Counted from the stretch's first letter, positions 45,938 to 56,640 are shown. The stretch is 59,522 nt of DNA from Arachnopeziza araneosa (GCA_003988855.1 QYAI01000157.1:1-59522), one strand, 5' to 3'. Program-made: numbers and translations. The notes: generated from the sequence alone by a model not told the origin.

Positions 45938-46492
45938 ATGAAACCCTCCACCATTCTCGCACTATGCGCTACCATTGCCACAGCCCAGGGTCTGGCCATT
46001 CAGTACCGCGAGGCCGCCTCCAATGAAGTTGCTACTCCAGCCCTTCACAACAGTTATAAGAGGGGCGAGGAGGAAGTTGCCACGCCAGCTATTCACAACA
46101 GCTACAAGAGAGGCGAAGAAGAAGTTGCAACTCCTGCACTCCACAACAGCTACAAGAGAGGTGAGGAGGAGATTGCCACGCCAGCCCTTCACAACAGTTA
46201 CAAGAGAGGTGATGAGGAGATTGCCACGCCAGCCCTTCACAACAGTTACAAGAGGGGTGAGGAGGAGGTCGCTACCCCAGCTCTCCACAACAGCTACAAG
46301 AGAGGCGAGGAGGAGGTCGCTACCCCAGCTCTCCACAACAGTTACAAGAGGGGTGAGGAGGAGGTCGCTACCCCAGCTCTCCACAACAGCTACAAGAGGG
46401 GTGAGGAGGAGGTCGCTACCCCAGCTCTCCACAACAGCTACAAGAGGGGTGAGGAGGAGGTCGCTACCCCAGCTCTTCACAACAGCTACTAG
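45938..46492 (+). CDS. Kexin-processed repeat RiPP precursor (dikaritin/ustA-like)
   Basis: Single-exon protein of 184 residues. It starts with a signal peptide (MKPSTILALCATIATAQG) and a short spacer. Ten copies of a 16-residue unit follow, each E(V/I)ATPA(L/I)HNSY, nine of them followed by KR and an acidic GEE or GDE linker; the last copy ends at Tyr and the stop. KR is the Kex2 cleavage site. After cutting and removal of KR by a carboxypeptidase, the released peptides would end in HNSY. Ustiloxin, asperipin and phomopsin precursors have the same plan: signal peptide, many near-identical repeats, dibasic sites, a Tyr-containing core. Neighbouring UstYa and tyrosinase genes make this the substrate. 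The exact core borders are inferred. A secreted unmodified repeat peptide (KEP) is the alternative. Confidence 0.93.
   Translation: MKPSTILALCATIATAQGLAIQYREAASNEVATPALHNSYKRGEEEVATPAIHNSYKRGEEEVATPALHNSYKRGEEEIATPALHNSYKRGDEEIATPALHNSYKRGEEEVATPALHNSYKRGEEEVATPALHNSYKRGEEEVATPALHNSYKRGEEEVATPALHNSYKRGEEEVATPALHNSY
46028..46489 (+). repeat. 48-bp tandem repeats, ten units, in the precursor gene
   Basis: Units of 48 bases (16 codons). The 3' units (from about 46262) are almost identical in DNA, while the first five carry synonymous and some non-synonymous differences (L/I, V/I, E/D), as expected if the 3' part expanded most recently. Confidence 0.95.
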
Positions 46493-48201
46493 ATTGGCAA
46501 CAAGCATCTTTCAAGGGTGTTCGGGTACTAAGGAAGATGAGATGAGAGGGAGATAGGTGTATTCGAATATAGTGAGGGTTAGGATTCAGAGTCCAAGTAT
46601 TAGGACTTGAAATAAATAAAATTCTATTGCTTGCTGTTCACATTAACAATCTCTTTTCATAAATAACCTCCAATATTTGTTCCAAAGTAATATTCAGGCT
46701 TGAATGATTTTGACCAAATCACTTTTAAGATTCGCAATGATAACGTCGGTCAAGATTCTGAAACTCAAGTACTAGTAGAGTTGCGTCAAAACCGTTGTAG
46801 AGACTCTCGAACAACCCCATAGATCTTACAGCAATGGTATTAGGGCCGTAATGGTTGCCATGTAGGTTAAAATTCAGATTTGGGTCTTCGTTCGCTTCAC
46901 TTCTCATACTCCAATAAGGTCAACACCATGTTTGCCCTGGTACTTTTCAGTGCTCACCTTTCTATTTTCGTCTGAGGTGTTCGTGTTGTTATTAAATTTA
47001 CGTATGTTTGGTGGCACAGTTTTATCATCACAACACTATCTTATTCTCCAAGTATGCTTTCGAAATGGTTTTTGGCGTTTCCAATTAGGGCTAGCACTTC
47101 TGCAGGGCTGAGCGGCTGAACGGGATGACATCCAGCGGGAGATTTTCCGTCAGCCGCGGTTGTGGCTCCACCTTGTGAACGGAAATTTTCGGTCGGCCCG
47201 GGGCTGTGGCTCCACCGTTTGATCGACGGTGTACGTTGATTTCGAATGTGACACCACACTAAAAATAAGCCTTCTGTCATATCTGCGGACGATCGTGGCC
47301 TTCCTAAACGAAGTTTTCTCATCTCATTTCTATACGAAAGGTGGAAACAATATCACTGCTTAAAAATCCAAGCGTTCGGTATAGCACGAACCACTTCCTG
47401 AACCTAACAAAGAGATGACCACGTAGTGAAGGCACTCAGAGCATCCGAATTTCCTTCCGAAAATAATATGCAGCTGCTTATTCCAGAAGAACCCACACGG
47501 GAAAAACAAGAGATGGTACAGAGCAACAACATTCCGGTGAAATCGTCCTAGCGTGCTTGACATCAACGTCACATTTTACGATACAATGTTTACCCACTTC
47601 TGCATCTTCCTCCCTTGAAAATCCTACCCAACGGTACTTGATAATCTTTTGAGACCCATTTGTAGCTCCCTTGGATATATATTCGATCGTCTCTCATTTA
47701 CTACCTTCTATAATGAGTAGGTACCAAGTAAGATATGGTTTGGTCACCGAGGTAAGTACTAACTTTTCGAGTCTGCCTAGGACCAAAATCTGCTGTAGAG
47801 GAGGTCACTGGCTGTTTCGTACTACCTACCCCGACATGATAAGAGAATAAAATTTTCTTGATGTAATATGCTTATACACCCTAACCTTTCCATGAAATGC
47901 AACTACAGTTGCCGAGGAAAGTGGCATGCTGCATGTGGAATGTACCATGCAAATGAAAAAGGCGAAATGAAGAACTGAGCTCTTTGATCCTTGGCAATGT
48001 TAAGAACTCGTACATGATCAAAGAAGTGTACCGTAACTCCGACAGTCTAACCACATATTATTCTAGCACTGTTTCAAACCATAGACAAAAGAGAAATTCA
48101 AAATTGAGCTAAGTAGAGTAGTTCTCATCCGTCGTCTTCCTCAGCTAGCTTTTATTCGTTGTCTCCCACAGCTAGCTCTTTACTTATTTCAACTCGTGAG
48201 G
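46493..48201. other. 1.7-kb intergenic stretch inside the RiPP cluster
   Basis: No certain gene. A minus-strand frame with ATG at 46725-46907 (60 codons) contains LNFNLHGNHYGPNTIAV and looks partly protein-like, but is unsupported. A GC-rich island with a 43-base direct repeat sits at about 47110-47230 in AT-rich surroundings. The 3' end holds the promoter of the next DUF3328 gene. Confidence 0.45.
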
Positions 48202-49304
48202 ATGCGAGACTCAGCATCCATGATTACGAAATTGTCAAAGATGATGAAGTTTAGAGATAGCTCAGAAGAAAACATTCGGTACGACCTGGTGGGCGATGAC
48301 AAGTCTCTTCTTGAGCAGCCCGAAGCCCAGCTGGCGCACGGCAAAAATGGATGGACAAATGTAACAACGGTCAGATATGCACTGATCTTGACTGTGCTAC
48401 TTATTTCAATTATGCTTAACGTCGTAGCATGGCTGGAGCTTCACAAGCTTCATTATATGTCCCACAACCACATATTGGAAGAATACGGTAACAAAGCAAT
48501 TCATCTCCACACGCGCTTATAAAGTTTTACTGATTATTGATTGATTTAGATTCACCAATTGTGAGAGATGTAGGAATCCAGTATCATTCGCAGTTCGTCA
48601 ATGGATCGTTTGAGAAAAAGAATATATATCGTCAGAAAGCGAGCAAAGAAGTTGACGATGCATGGCTAGCACTAGGAACAAATGGTAACACCACCTAGGG
48701 TGAATTAAGACTTTTTATACTGATATCTTTAGATGGATCAATTTTGATTCCGGTCAACGAAGCCGCGCAGTTTGGTATGAAACAAGGTCAGGTTCAACGG
48801 GTACCTGAGGAGGGAGGCGGATATATGGCGGATATATTTGTCTTTCATCATCTTCACTGTCTGGTTAGTGGAGAAGGGATGATATTGGACACATACTGAG
48901 AATGATGACAGAACTTAATCAGACAGACTTCGTATTGGAGCTGGGATTATTACAGAGCCAAGGCAGGCACTGATGAAGCACCTGGTACCGCATTTGAAAA
49001 TTTCGAGGGGGAAGACCAGGTCGAAACCCATTTCAGTTAGTATTTTTCTCAATCTCAGACGCTGCTAATATTCTCAGCTCACTGTCTAGACATGATTCGC
49101 CAAGAAATCATGTGCAATGCGAATACCGCTATTTATGGACAGTGGTACGTCAAGGATGTTGGACCAACGCAAGATTTTAGTTTCAACCGGCAGTGTAAAA
49201 ATTTCGAAGAGATACGGGAATGGTATGCGAAAAACCATGTGGACATGGACCATACTTATGTGAGGCAAAGGCCAGGAGATGTTGTTCTGGATGAGGTCCC
49301 ATAA
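48202..49304 (+). CDS. UstYa-family (DUF3328) oxidase/cyclase 2
   Basis: Five exons, 48202-48487, 48550-48684, 48733-48863, 48912-49035 and 49078-49304; 903 bases, 300 residues. The ATG at 48202 is used; the GTG two codons before it is not a start. Cytosolic N-terminus, one membrane segment (about 57-78, VRYALILTVLLISIMLNVVAW), lumenal domain with HHLHC (179-183) and HFTHC (224-228), the second motif rebuilt across intron 4. The motif pair is complete, so this is probably active. Dikaritin clusters usually carry two or more such proteins that act jointly on one precursor, and this is the second here, 1.7 kb downstream of the precursor on the same strand. Confidence 0.92.
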
Positions 49305-49900
49305 CTGATAGGTCTGGTATGCACTCCAAGTAAGGCTTGCAAATGGAATGAGATGCCACAAAGTCAAGGGTTTTCGTCTGAAGTTAAGAAATATTTCTCC
49401 ATGGTACCAAGGAGAAGAGAAAGTTTGAAAATTGAGTAGGCTTATTGGGAGAACATGTTATTTAATATCAAAATTTGAATCTCTTTCCTATAAATGTGAT
49501 AGTTTTGATAATCGGTCCAGTACTTTAACTTGCACTTTTGTACCTGAGCAGATGCTACCCGCAGATGAGCAAGATAAGCGAAAGTAAGCACTTACGAGGC
49601 AGCCAGTCAGCAGCAAAGCTGTCATACTACTTAGTTAAGAATATTTTTTAGTTTCTTTATATGATGTCTACTTTGATAAGTAATTTAGCCTATTCTGTGC
49701 AATTTTAATAATTACTTACCCGATTGTTAAATTATTTTTGCCTAAATCTTATCTATAAATGAAATTGGACTTGACGAGCGATTATTTTCATGAGATATGC
49801 TTTAATATTATGTTATATCAAGAGTTTCTGACAAAGTTAGACAAGAATCTGCTTTCTTGTTAGTTAATCAATCTAGAATCTGCGATTATCTGCCTTTAGA
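49305..49900. other. Intergenic: tyrosinase promoter
   Basis: 596 AT-rich bases; no gene seen. Confidence 0.5.
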
Positions 49901-51260
49901 ATGTTAAGCCGCACTATTACTGTGTTGCTTCTCCTCACCAGACTTCACGTATCTACAGCATTGGTAGCTCCGAAATCAACACCCAACACCGCCGCTACTG
50001 TTATCAAGGGTTCTTCTGTGAATATTGAAAATGATCTCTGCCTGCGGACGCAGACACGAAAGTCGTGGTAGGCCTACAGCATTCATATAATGTTCTACCC
50101 ACTCTATGAAGATAAAGTGGTGATTGTATATCCAGAGGTAATTATATACTAATAAAGTCATAGGCAATCTTTGAATACGCTTGAGAAGAGAGCCTACATT
50201 GATGCTGAGCTCTGCCTTATGAAGCTCCCAGCCGATCTTGGGATCAGAGGGGCCAAAACCAAGTTCGATGAACTACAAAGTGTTCATGTGATGCAAGCTG
50301 AGATCATTCATTTCGTTGGACAGTTCTTTCCATGGCATCGCTACTTCTTGCATGTTCATGAGCATCTACTACAGACACTCTGCGACTACGATGGTGCTCA
50401 ACCTTACTGGGATGAGATCCAGGATGCCAGCGACTTTGCTCAATCCCAGCTATTCGACCCAACCACCGGTTTTGGGGGCGATGGTGTTGGCTCATCTAGT
50501 TGTGTTTCAGATGGCCCATTTGCTGACTATGTCGTCGCTATCGGACCTGGTTACACTGTCCAACCAAACTGTATCACGCGCAACTTAACCGCTGGTGCCT
50601 TCTTTCAGCAAGGTGTAGAGCCCGTAGTGATCAACACCTGTTTGAGCTTGTCTAATTTTGTTGATTTTTGGCACTGTATTGAGGCTGGTCCGCATGTCGC
50701 TGGTCACGCCGGCACTATGGGTCTAGTAGGTACATTTCTAAAGCGAAATCATAATGAAGACTAACTAGAGAGATGGTGGACCCTATGGCAAGCCCTGGTG
50801 ACCCACTGTTCTACATGCACCACGCTTTTCTAGACAAGGCTTGGGCTGACTGGCAAGATCTAAATCCCGCCCTTCGGTATTTAGATGTCGGCGGTAACAA
50901 TCACGTCAACTTGACTCACCCATTCGCTCTGGGAAGCCCTGTCTTTTTTGGAGGATTAAATATCACGTTTTCGTTAGGGCCATTTCCGACTTATAATGGT
51001 ACAAATGCGGAGGTGATTCTAGGAGCTATATTTAATGCGGAGCGGCCCTCTGATGTCCCGTTAGTTTACTTATATAATTCTTTACGATGATGTAGACTGA
51101 CTTTACCAGCTCCCCGCAGGTTCTAGGTGATTTAAACGGTACCACCACAACACTGTCTCATATCTTGCAGGGTTACAGTCTTCTCCCAGATGCAACGGTG
51201 TCAGATGTTATGTCTACGAAAGGTGGCTATTTATGTTACAGATATGAAGAGAATGTATAA
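49901..51260 (+). CDS. Secreted tyrosinase (UstQ-like) of the RiPP cluster
   Basis: Four exons, 49901-50067, 50164-50729, 50771-51063 and 51120-51260; 1167 bases, 388 residues. Signal peptide MLSRTITVLLLLTRLHVSTA. Copper A: H97, H105 and H114, the last in FFPWHRYF. Copper B: H233 and H237 (HVAGHAGTM) and the HH at 261-262 in SPGDPLFYMHHAFLDKAW. All six ligands are present, so a working type-3 copper centre is expected. The C-terminus ends GGYLCYRYEENV, similar to the ends of short secreted tyrosinases. Several Asn-X-Ser/Thr sites fit secretion. In ustiloxin biosynthesis UstQ oxidises the Tyr of the core; the precursor here has one Tyr per unit at the unit end. The exon 3/4 join is the least certain. 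Confidence 0.9.
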
Positions 51261-51845
51261 AGGTTCGACTTTGAACTTAACGTACTTTTAGGAGACCTCA
51301 TTTCGAGTAAGAAGTGTCCAGTCTTGTGCTGTGGTTTTTCTGGCAATAATAGATATTGTGAAATACCATATTGCAATTGTACTCAATCTGTGATCAAAAA
51401 TGGGGTGACTATCCTCAACACTGAATTATGCACCACACCGACTAAGTTTTCGACACAGTCACGGAGCAATAAATCTTGCTTCATCCCGAACCGGAATTTC
51501 GTCATTTTCCGGATTGCAATTCCAATTTCGTTATCATGAGAACAATTAATCCGAAAGTGACGAATATATCGTTGTCCCCTCATTAGGTTCTAGGGAAACC
51601 TTAACCCACGCTAGCAGGACCACCTATCCTGATTAGCTCAAATTCGTTTCGGTCATGCAGTTGGCTTATTCATCCGTGATGCATTTTCCTGAAAAGGTAA
51701 ATTTCGTAGAAATAGACTAAATTAGGCTCGCTGATCGTAACACCACAGTATTTAGGAAGACCTGCTTCACTCCACCAAGTATTACTCAGTTATTACCTAC
51801 TCCAATTGATGTACTCTTACTCCACATATCTTTGCCTCGGACAGG
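51261..51845. other. Intergenic between tyrosinase and regulator-like gene
   Basis: 585 bases. A frame at 51324-51539 has several Cys but no recognisable motif and was not called. Confidence 0.45.
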
Positions 51846-53869
51846 ATGAGCTCAGGTGAAACAGCAAGGTCGTCAACCAGCAAAAGTAATCAGCATCCTC
51901 GAAACGACCAGCGAGGGGTGAGCGGTGACTTCTTATTCGTTAACGAGACGATATCTGCTCCTTCGTTCAGACCTGGGGTTCGCTCAGAAATTAGCGCTCA
52001 CATTCGTAGTATACAAACCGCAAAAAAGTCCAGGTCAAGCCATAAGCATGCGAGAAGGAGACAGTACATTCCCATCCGAGCAGCTGGGGATATTCCCGCT
52101 ACTATTCCAGAGCAACTGCGTCATGATGCAAACTGTCCCTCAAGTCTTCCACAATACCCAACAAGAGGGACCACCTATTTAACTCACGCCTTGCACGATA
52201 AGAGGTTATTCAAGGATCTTGGACCTTCAATACCGCATCATCTCAAAGTCCCCAAACTCGTCACTCCTGTATTGAACGGTGGCGAAGATTTGGAGGCTAG
52301 AGAACTGGAGGTAGCCACGAGCGGGGTCTGCAAAGCTTGTGGACAAGAACTTAGACCCCAACAAAACGAAAATGTCTCGTATGAAAGGCTGATGGAAAGG
52401 ATAGTGTTGCTAGCAGATCCTTGGGACAATAATTCTGTGAATAATTTAGGAACTGGGCAGATCGATCCTTTTTCGTGTTTTCCCATCGCAGACCCGAAGC
52501 CCTTCCAAAACCAGCTGGTTGATCATAGTAAATCCACCCCTCTACTTCATTCCAACCCCGTTTGCCTCTTATTTTTCTTATTTATTATGGATATGACTGA
52601 AATCTATAGTCGTTACCTGCCTCATACCTGGCCTTGTACCAGCAGAGGTTCCAAATAGTACAGTCAACTCGGCGGCAAAGGCTTGGTTTTCTTCCTCGCT
52701 GGAAACTCCATTCTTGTTCCATGCCTTAGTATTTGCAAGCTCTATCCACCTCGACTTCTTACATTATTCCAAGATCTTCCCTAATTCCCCACGGGCTCTT
52801 TCTCACAAGCTCTTTGTTATTCAAACACTCAATGAAACCATTTCCGACCCAATTCAGGCTGTACGAGATGAAGTTATCTTAGCTATTTTGATCCTTTCTG
52901 CCCACGAAATCATTCATACCTATCGGCCAGAATTCAACTCCTTTCATTCACCATTACAGAAACTGAAGTGGCTTCAAGTATATGGTAGCACGAACTTTAT
53001 TCCAGAGCATCTAGAAGCTATGTGGAATCTCGTTAACCTCAAAGGTGGAATTGAGAATGTTAAAATGACTGGACTAGCAGAGACCTTAATTGAGTAAGTT
53101 AATCCGAGACTTGTTTTCTGCTTGTAAAACTAAGTGGGTTGCCAGGGCAAACGTTATATGCGCCACACAATCATTAACTAAACCAACTTTGTCACTACTA
53201 CGAAGTTCTAGAGCCGGAGTATCTAGACTTATGTCTTGGGCGAACTCTTTGAATCATCTGTCAACCCACACACAGGGAGCTGGTTTCCGGAAGCTACGAC
53301 ACCTCGGCCTTACAGATGAGATGTTGTGCTCCTTTGAGGCGATAAATGCGTTGAATCTCGCCATCGACCATCATCTCCAAGGGATGTCAACTGGCTTTGG
53401 CCTCGGTTACATAGCAAAAGTTCGTGAAGCTGTCCAGCATGACTTGCTATGCTTATCAAGTGGCGATGACTTAGATCAACGAACTCTTGAAGATTCAGGG
53501 ATATATGAGTGCTGTCGCTTATCAGCACTTATTTTTAGTATCGGAGTGACATATCCAATTCCAAACAGCTTTGGAGTTCTACGAAATCTTGCCCAATGTC
53601 TTAAGGTCTCAATAACAGCTATCAAGGGTGCACCACCACTTGATTTACTTCTATGGATGCTAGTACTTGGTGGTATTGCAGCCGTCGATAAACCAGAAAG
53701 GGGATGGTATGTCTCGGAGTTAGCTGTTTTGAAAACAGCAATGGATGCTCTTGATTGGGAGAGTATCAAGGTGATATTAGAATCATTCATGTGGCTAGAA
53801 AGTGCATGTGGCCAAGGGGGAAGATTTTTATGGACAGAGAGAACAGATTCAAGCTGCGATAATGATTAG
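51846..53869 (+). CDS. DUF3468/Fungal_trans_2-type regulator-like protein
   Basis: Three exons, 51846-52527, 52610-53093 and 53146-53869; 1890 bases, 629 residues. The N-terminus holds FLFVNETISAPSF and a run of basic residues (KKSRSSHKHARRRQY), the opening usual for the zinc-cluster-free branch of this family. The middle and C-terminal parts match the alpha-helical fungal-specific domain (e.g. WFSSSLETPFLFHALVFAS, LSAHEIIHTYRPEF). No Zn2Cys6 motif is seen; a lone CKAC pair sits in exon 1. Such proteins are often found in secondary-metabolite clusters and may act as transcription co-regulators, but DNA binding is unproven. Its place next to the tyrosinase suggests a pathway regulator and marks the likely right end of the cluster, just before transposon debris begins. 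Confidence 0.8.
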
Positions 53870-53879
53870 GTATAGGACT

Positions 53880-54235
53880 TGTATCTAGTGTACGAGGGTA
53901 TGATAAAACTGTGTGTTTAAAAGACTAGAAAATAGTGTAAACAATAAGAAATGAATAAGTAGTGTACGAGCGTAGAAGGAGCAGCTAATAAAATAAGAAT
54001 CTCGTTAGCTTCTAGCTGACTTTCGATATGTATATTTCGGAAGAACAACTGAAGCAAGAACCTGAAGCAAAAGCCGTGTGTTTGAAAGACCAGAAAGCAG
54101 TGTAAACAGTAAGCAATAAATAAGTAGATGAATTAATAAATCAGTAAGAAAAGAATATCAGTTAAATAAAATTCGTATAATCAATGCTTTATTCGCAACA
54201 ACGCAATCTATTCTCTCTTCTCTATCTCCATGATG
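53880..54235. repeat. LTR-like repeat A, copy 1 (with an internal partial duplicate)
   Basis: The stretch beginning GTGTACGAGCGTAGAAGG (about 53962) matches copies at 57876-58050 and 59090-59185. A shortened version lies directly before it: the block GTGTGTTTAAAAGACTAG at 53911 recurs as GTGTGTTTGAAAGACCAG at 54078. Confidence 0.75.
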
Positions 54236-54518
54236 TAACGGCACGAACACGGATGTAGCTAGTCAAGAGGCATATAAGAGTGCGTTAATAGTCTGAGTAC
54301 ATTTGGTTTATAGGCTAGCTACGAAGGAAAAGAAGAATATGAAGAAAGGAAAAACTACAGAAGTAAGGGGTGCCTTATCTACAGTAAGCTTCTCTCTCGC
54401 CCTAGTCCGAATAGACTCTGAATGTGCCCCTTATTCTTCTCACTTCGGAAATGAGGTTCTTATGCCCGAGCTGTCTACGCATGACATTCCATTCACGTGA
54501 TATCCTGCTCATCACATT
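54236..54518. repeat. Dispersed repeat B, copy 1
   Basis: About 283 bases starting TAACGGCACGAACACGGATG, repeated at 58686-58968 at an exact offset of 4450. Copy 2 differs mainly by C-to-T and G-to-A changes, as from RIP. Confidence 0.88.
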
Positions 54519-56640
54519 TGGCAGTTAGCAGCCGAAACAGCGTGCTATTTGCGAAATAAAACGCCTGTAGAGCCTGAAGAAAAGACTCTAATTAAAGCTT
54601 ATAGTGAAAAGAAGCCTGGAATAGAGTATTTAAGAGCCTGAGGCTGCTTAGCCTACGCCTATATACCTAAGGAAAACAAGGCTAATAAGCTAGAGGCTAC
54701 AGCAGTAGCTACTATATTTACAGAGTATAAAGAGACTTCTAGGCAGTACAGGCTATACGACTCTAAGAAGAAGCAATTTATCAAGGCGACAGCGCCTATA
54801 TTTTATAAGAATAAGCTCTTAGAATAGAACTAGAGCGTTGCTCTAGAAGATGTAGTGCTGCCTTAAAGCTTCTAAAAAAGAGTTCAGAAGCCTATAGTTA
54901 TAGGCTCTAGAGAGCTAGAGATTCAGCTTCTACAAGAAGTGCTAGATAATACTATTATAGTAGACACAGAGAACTTCTACGCTAAGAACGCTCAGAGTAC
55001 GATTTTTGACGAATATTTTAGGCCGGAGCAGGCTTGAGTAACTGAACAAGAGTTAGTTCTAGTACTAAAGAGCCTAGAAGAAGCTTTGAAAGACTCTATC
55101 TATAGACCTGAATGAAAGAAAGCTACAGTAACAGAAGTCGCTAAATTGCAGGCTCTTGGTACCTGGACAGTAGCAAAACTGCCTGAAGAAAAGAAAGCTA
55201 TAGGCTGTAGAATAGTATATGCACTGAAATATACTTCTACAGGCCTTATTAAACGCTACAAAGCTTGATTAGTAGGCTAGAGGTTTAGCTAGAAGCCTGG
55301 AGAAAACTATTTAGAGACTTTCTTACTTACAATTAGGCTTAAGAGCTTAAAATTGCTTCTAGCTATAGGCGCTGCAGAAGACCTGGATATTCTACAGTGC
55401 GACGTCGTAAGCGCTTATCCTAGGTCTAAGCTTTACGCTACAGTATATGTTAAGCTTACTAAATACTTAAGAAAGTTTTTAAAAATAAACTCTGACGAGG
55501 TTCTGCTGCTAAACCAGGCTTTGTATAGCCTGAAGCAGTCTGGAAGAGAATAGTATATTAAAGCTTGTAGAAGCCTGAAAACTCTAAGCTTTGAACTACT
55601 TTACAGTAAACCTAGCGTGTTTCGAAACGCTAAAACAAAGCAGCTTATAGGGCTCTACGTAGACGATATAATCGTTTTAGCTATAGATCGGCTAGCTGCT
55701 CAAGCTACTATAGACGCTATAAGGCGCCTTTGAGAAATCAAAGACTTAGAAAAGGTCTTACTGATTCTAAGCTTGAGAATTACTAGAGATAGAGCAAAGA
55801 AGTGCTTAAAAATCGATCAGAACTTCTATATTCTTAGCTTAATCGAAAAATACAAGCTTTAAGACGCTGTACTAGTCAGCTTGCTAGCAACTAGAAGAAA
55901 GGCCTATAGCAAGGCCTAGCCTAGAGAGCAGCTCGCTAATCAGGCCTTGTATCAGAGTGCTATAAGAGCCTTGTTGTAAGTCTCTAGAAGTGCTAGGTAG
56001 AAGATATTAGCGTCTGTCTTAGCACTCTTAGCCTACTGCAGCGAGCTTTTTGTTAGGCACTAGAACGCTGTCTTAAGAGTTCTTCGATACTTAAAAAGTA
56101 CTGCAGATAGAGCTTGTATCTTCGATTCTACAGGAAAATATAGGCCTAACCTGCTAGGTTATACAGACGCTGACTACGCTAGAGATATTGACAACAGGGT
56201 CTCTCGTTCAGAAGTGCTATTTTTGCTAGAAGGTAAAGTTATAGTAGCTACTTTACAGAAGCAAAAATCTACAGCGCTTTCTACAAGGCAGTCAGAATAT
56301 ATAGCTTTGGCAGAAGAAGCTAAAACCGCTTAGTAGCTTAGCACTCTGCTAAGAGAAGTTCACTATACTCAGTACCTAAAGAAAGGCCTAAGCGTACCTA
56401 TTTTTAGTAACAATACAGCTTGTATTGCCCTAGCAAACGATCTTATAGAGCACTATAGAACGAAGCATATAGAAGTTTGATACTACTATATTCGAGAGCT
56501 AGTTGCTAGCAAAAGGGTAATTTTAGAGTACATTAGCACCAAGAACATGCTAGCTGATATCCTTACTAAACTACTTTCTAATATAGCGTTCCAACGCTGT
56601 ATTAGAGGCCTATTAGCCTTCTATAGAGCCTGAAGGCCTT
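54515..56640 (+). pseudogene. Truncated, RIP-damaged Ty1/copia polyprotein (pol)
   Basis: Remnant of a copia-type retrotransposon on the plus strand. In order: integrase C-terminal part (TACYLRNKTPVE, then GCLAYAYIPKE), reverse transcriptase (GTWTVAKLPE, LDILQCDVVSAYPRSKL, the catalytic YVDD in LYVDDIIVLA at about 55658-55687), and RNase H (YTDADYARDIDNRVSRS, ALSTRQSEYIALAEEAK, ILEYISTKNMLADILTK). Gag, protease and the front of integrase are missing; the element starts abruptly at the end of repeat B. More than ten in-frame TAG or TGA codons sit where family members have Gln, Trp or Arg, as expected from C-to-T decay. It cannot be functional. Confidence 0.92.

Noticed and set aside
46028..46489. 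Regular 48-base repeats resembling a CRISPR-like array
   Set aside because: No unique spacers; the repeats are contiguous codons in a eukaryotic gene.
45962..46556. Long frames on the other strand and in other frames over the precursor gene
   Set aside because: The 48-base unit is a multiple of three and lacks stops in these frames; only the 45938 frame has a signal peptide and KR sites.
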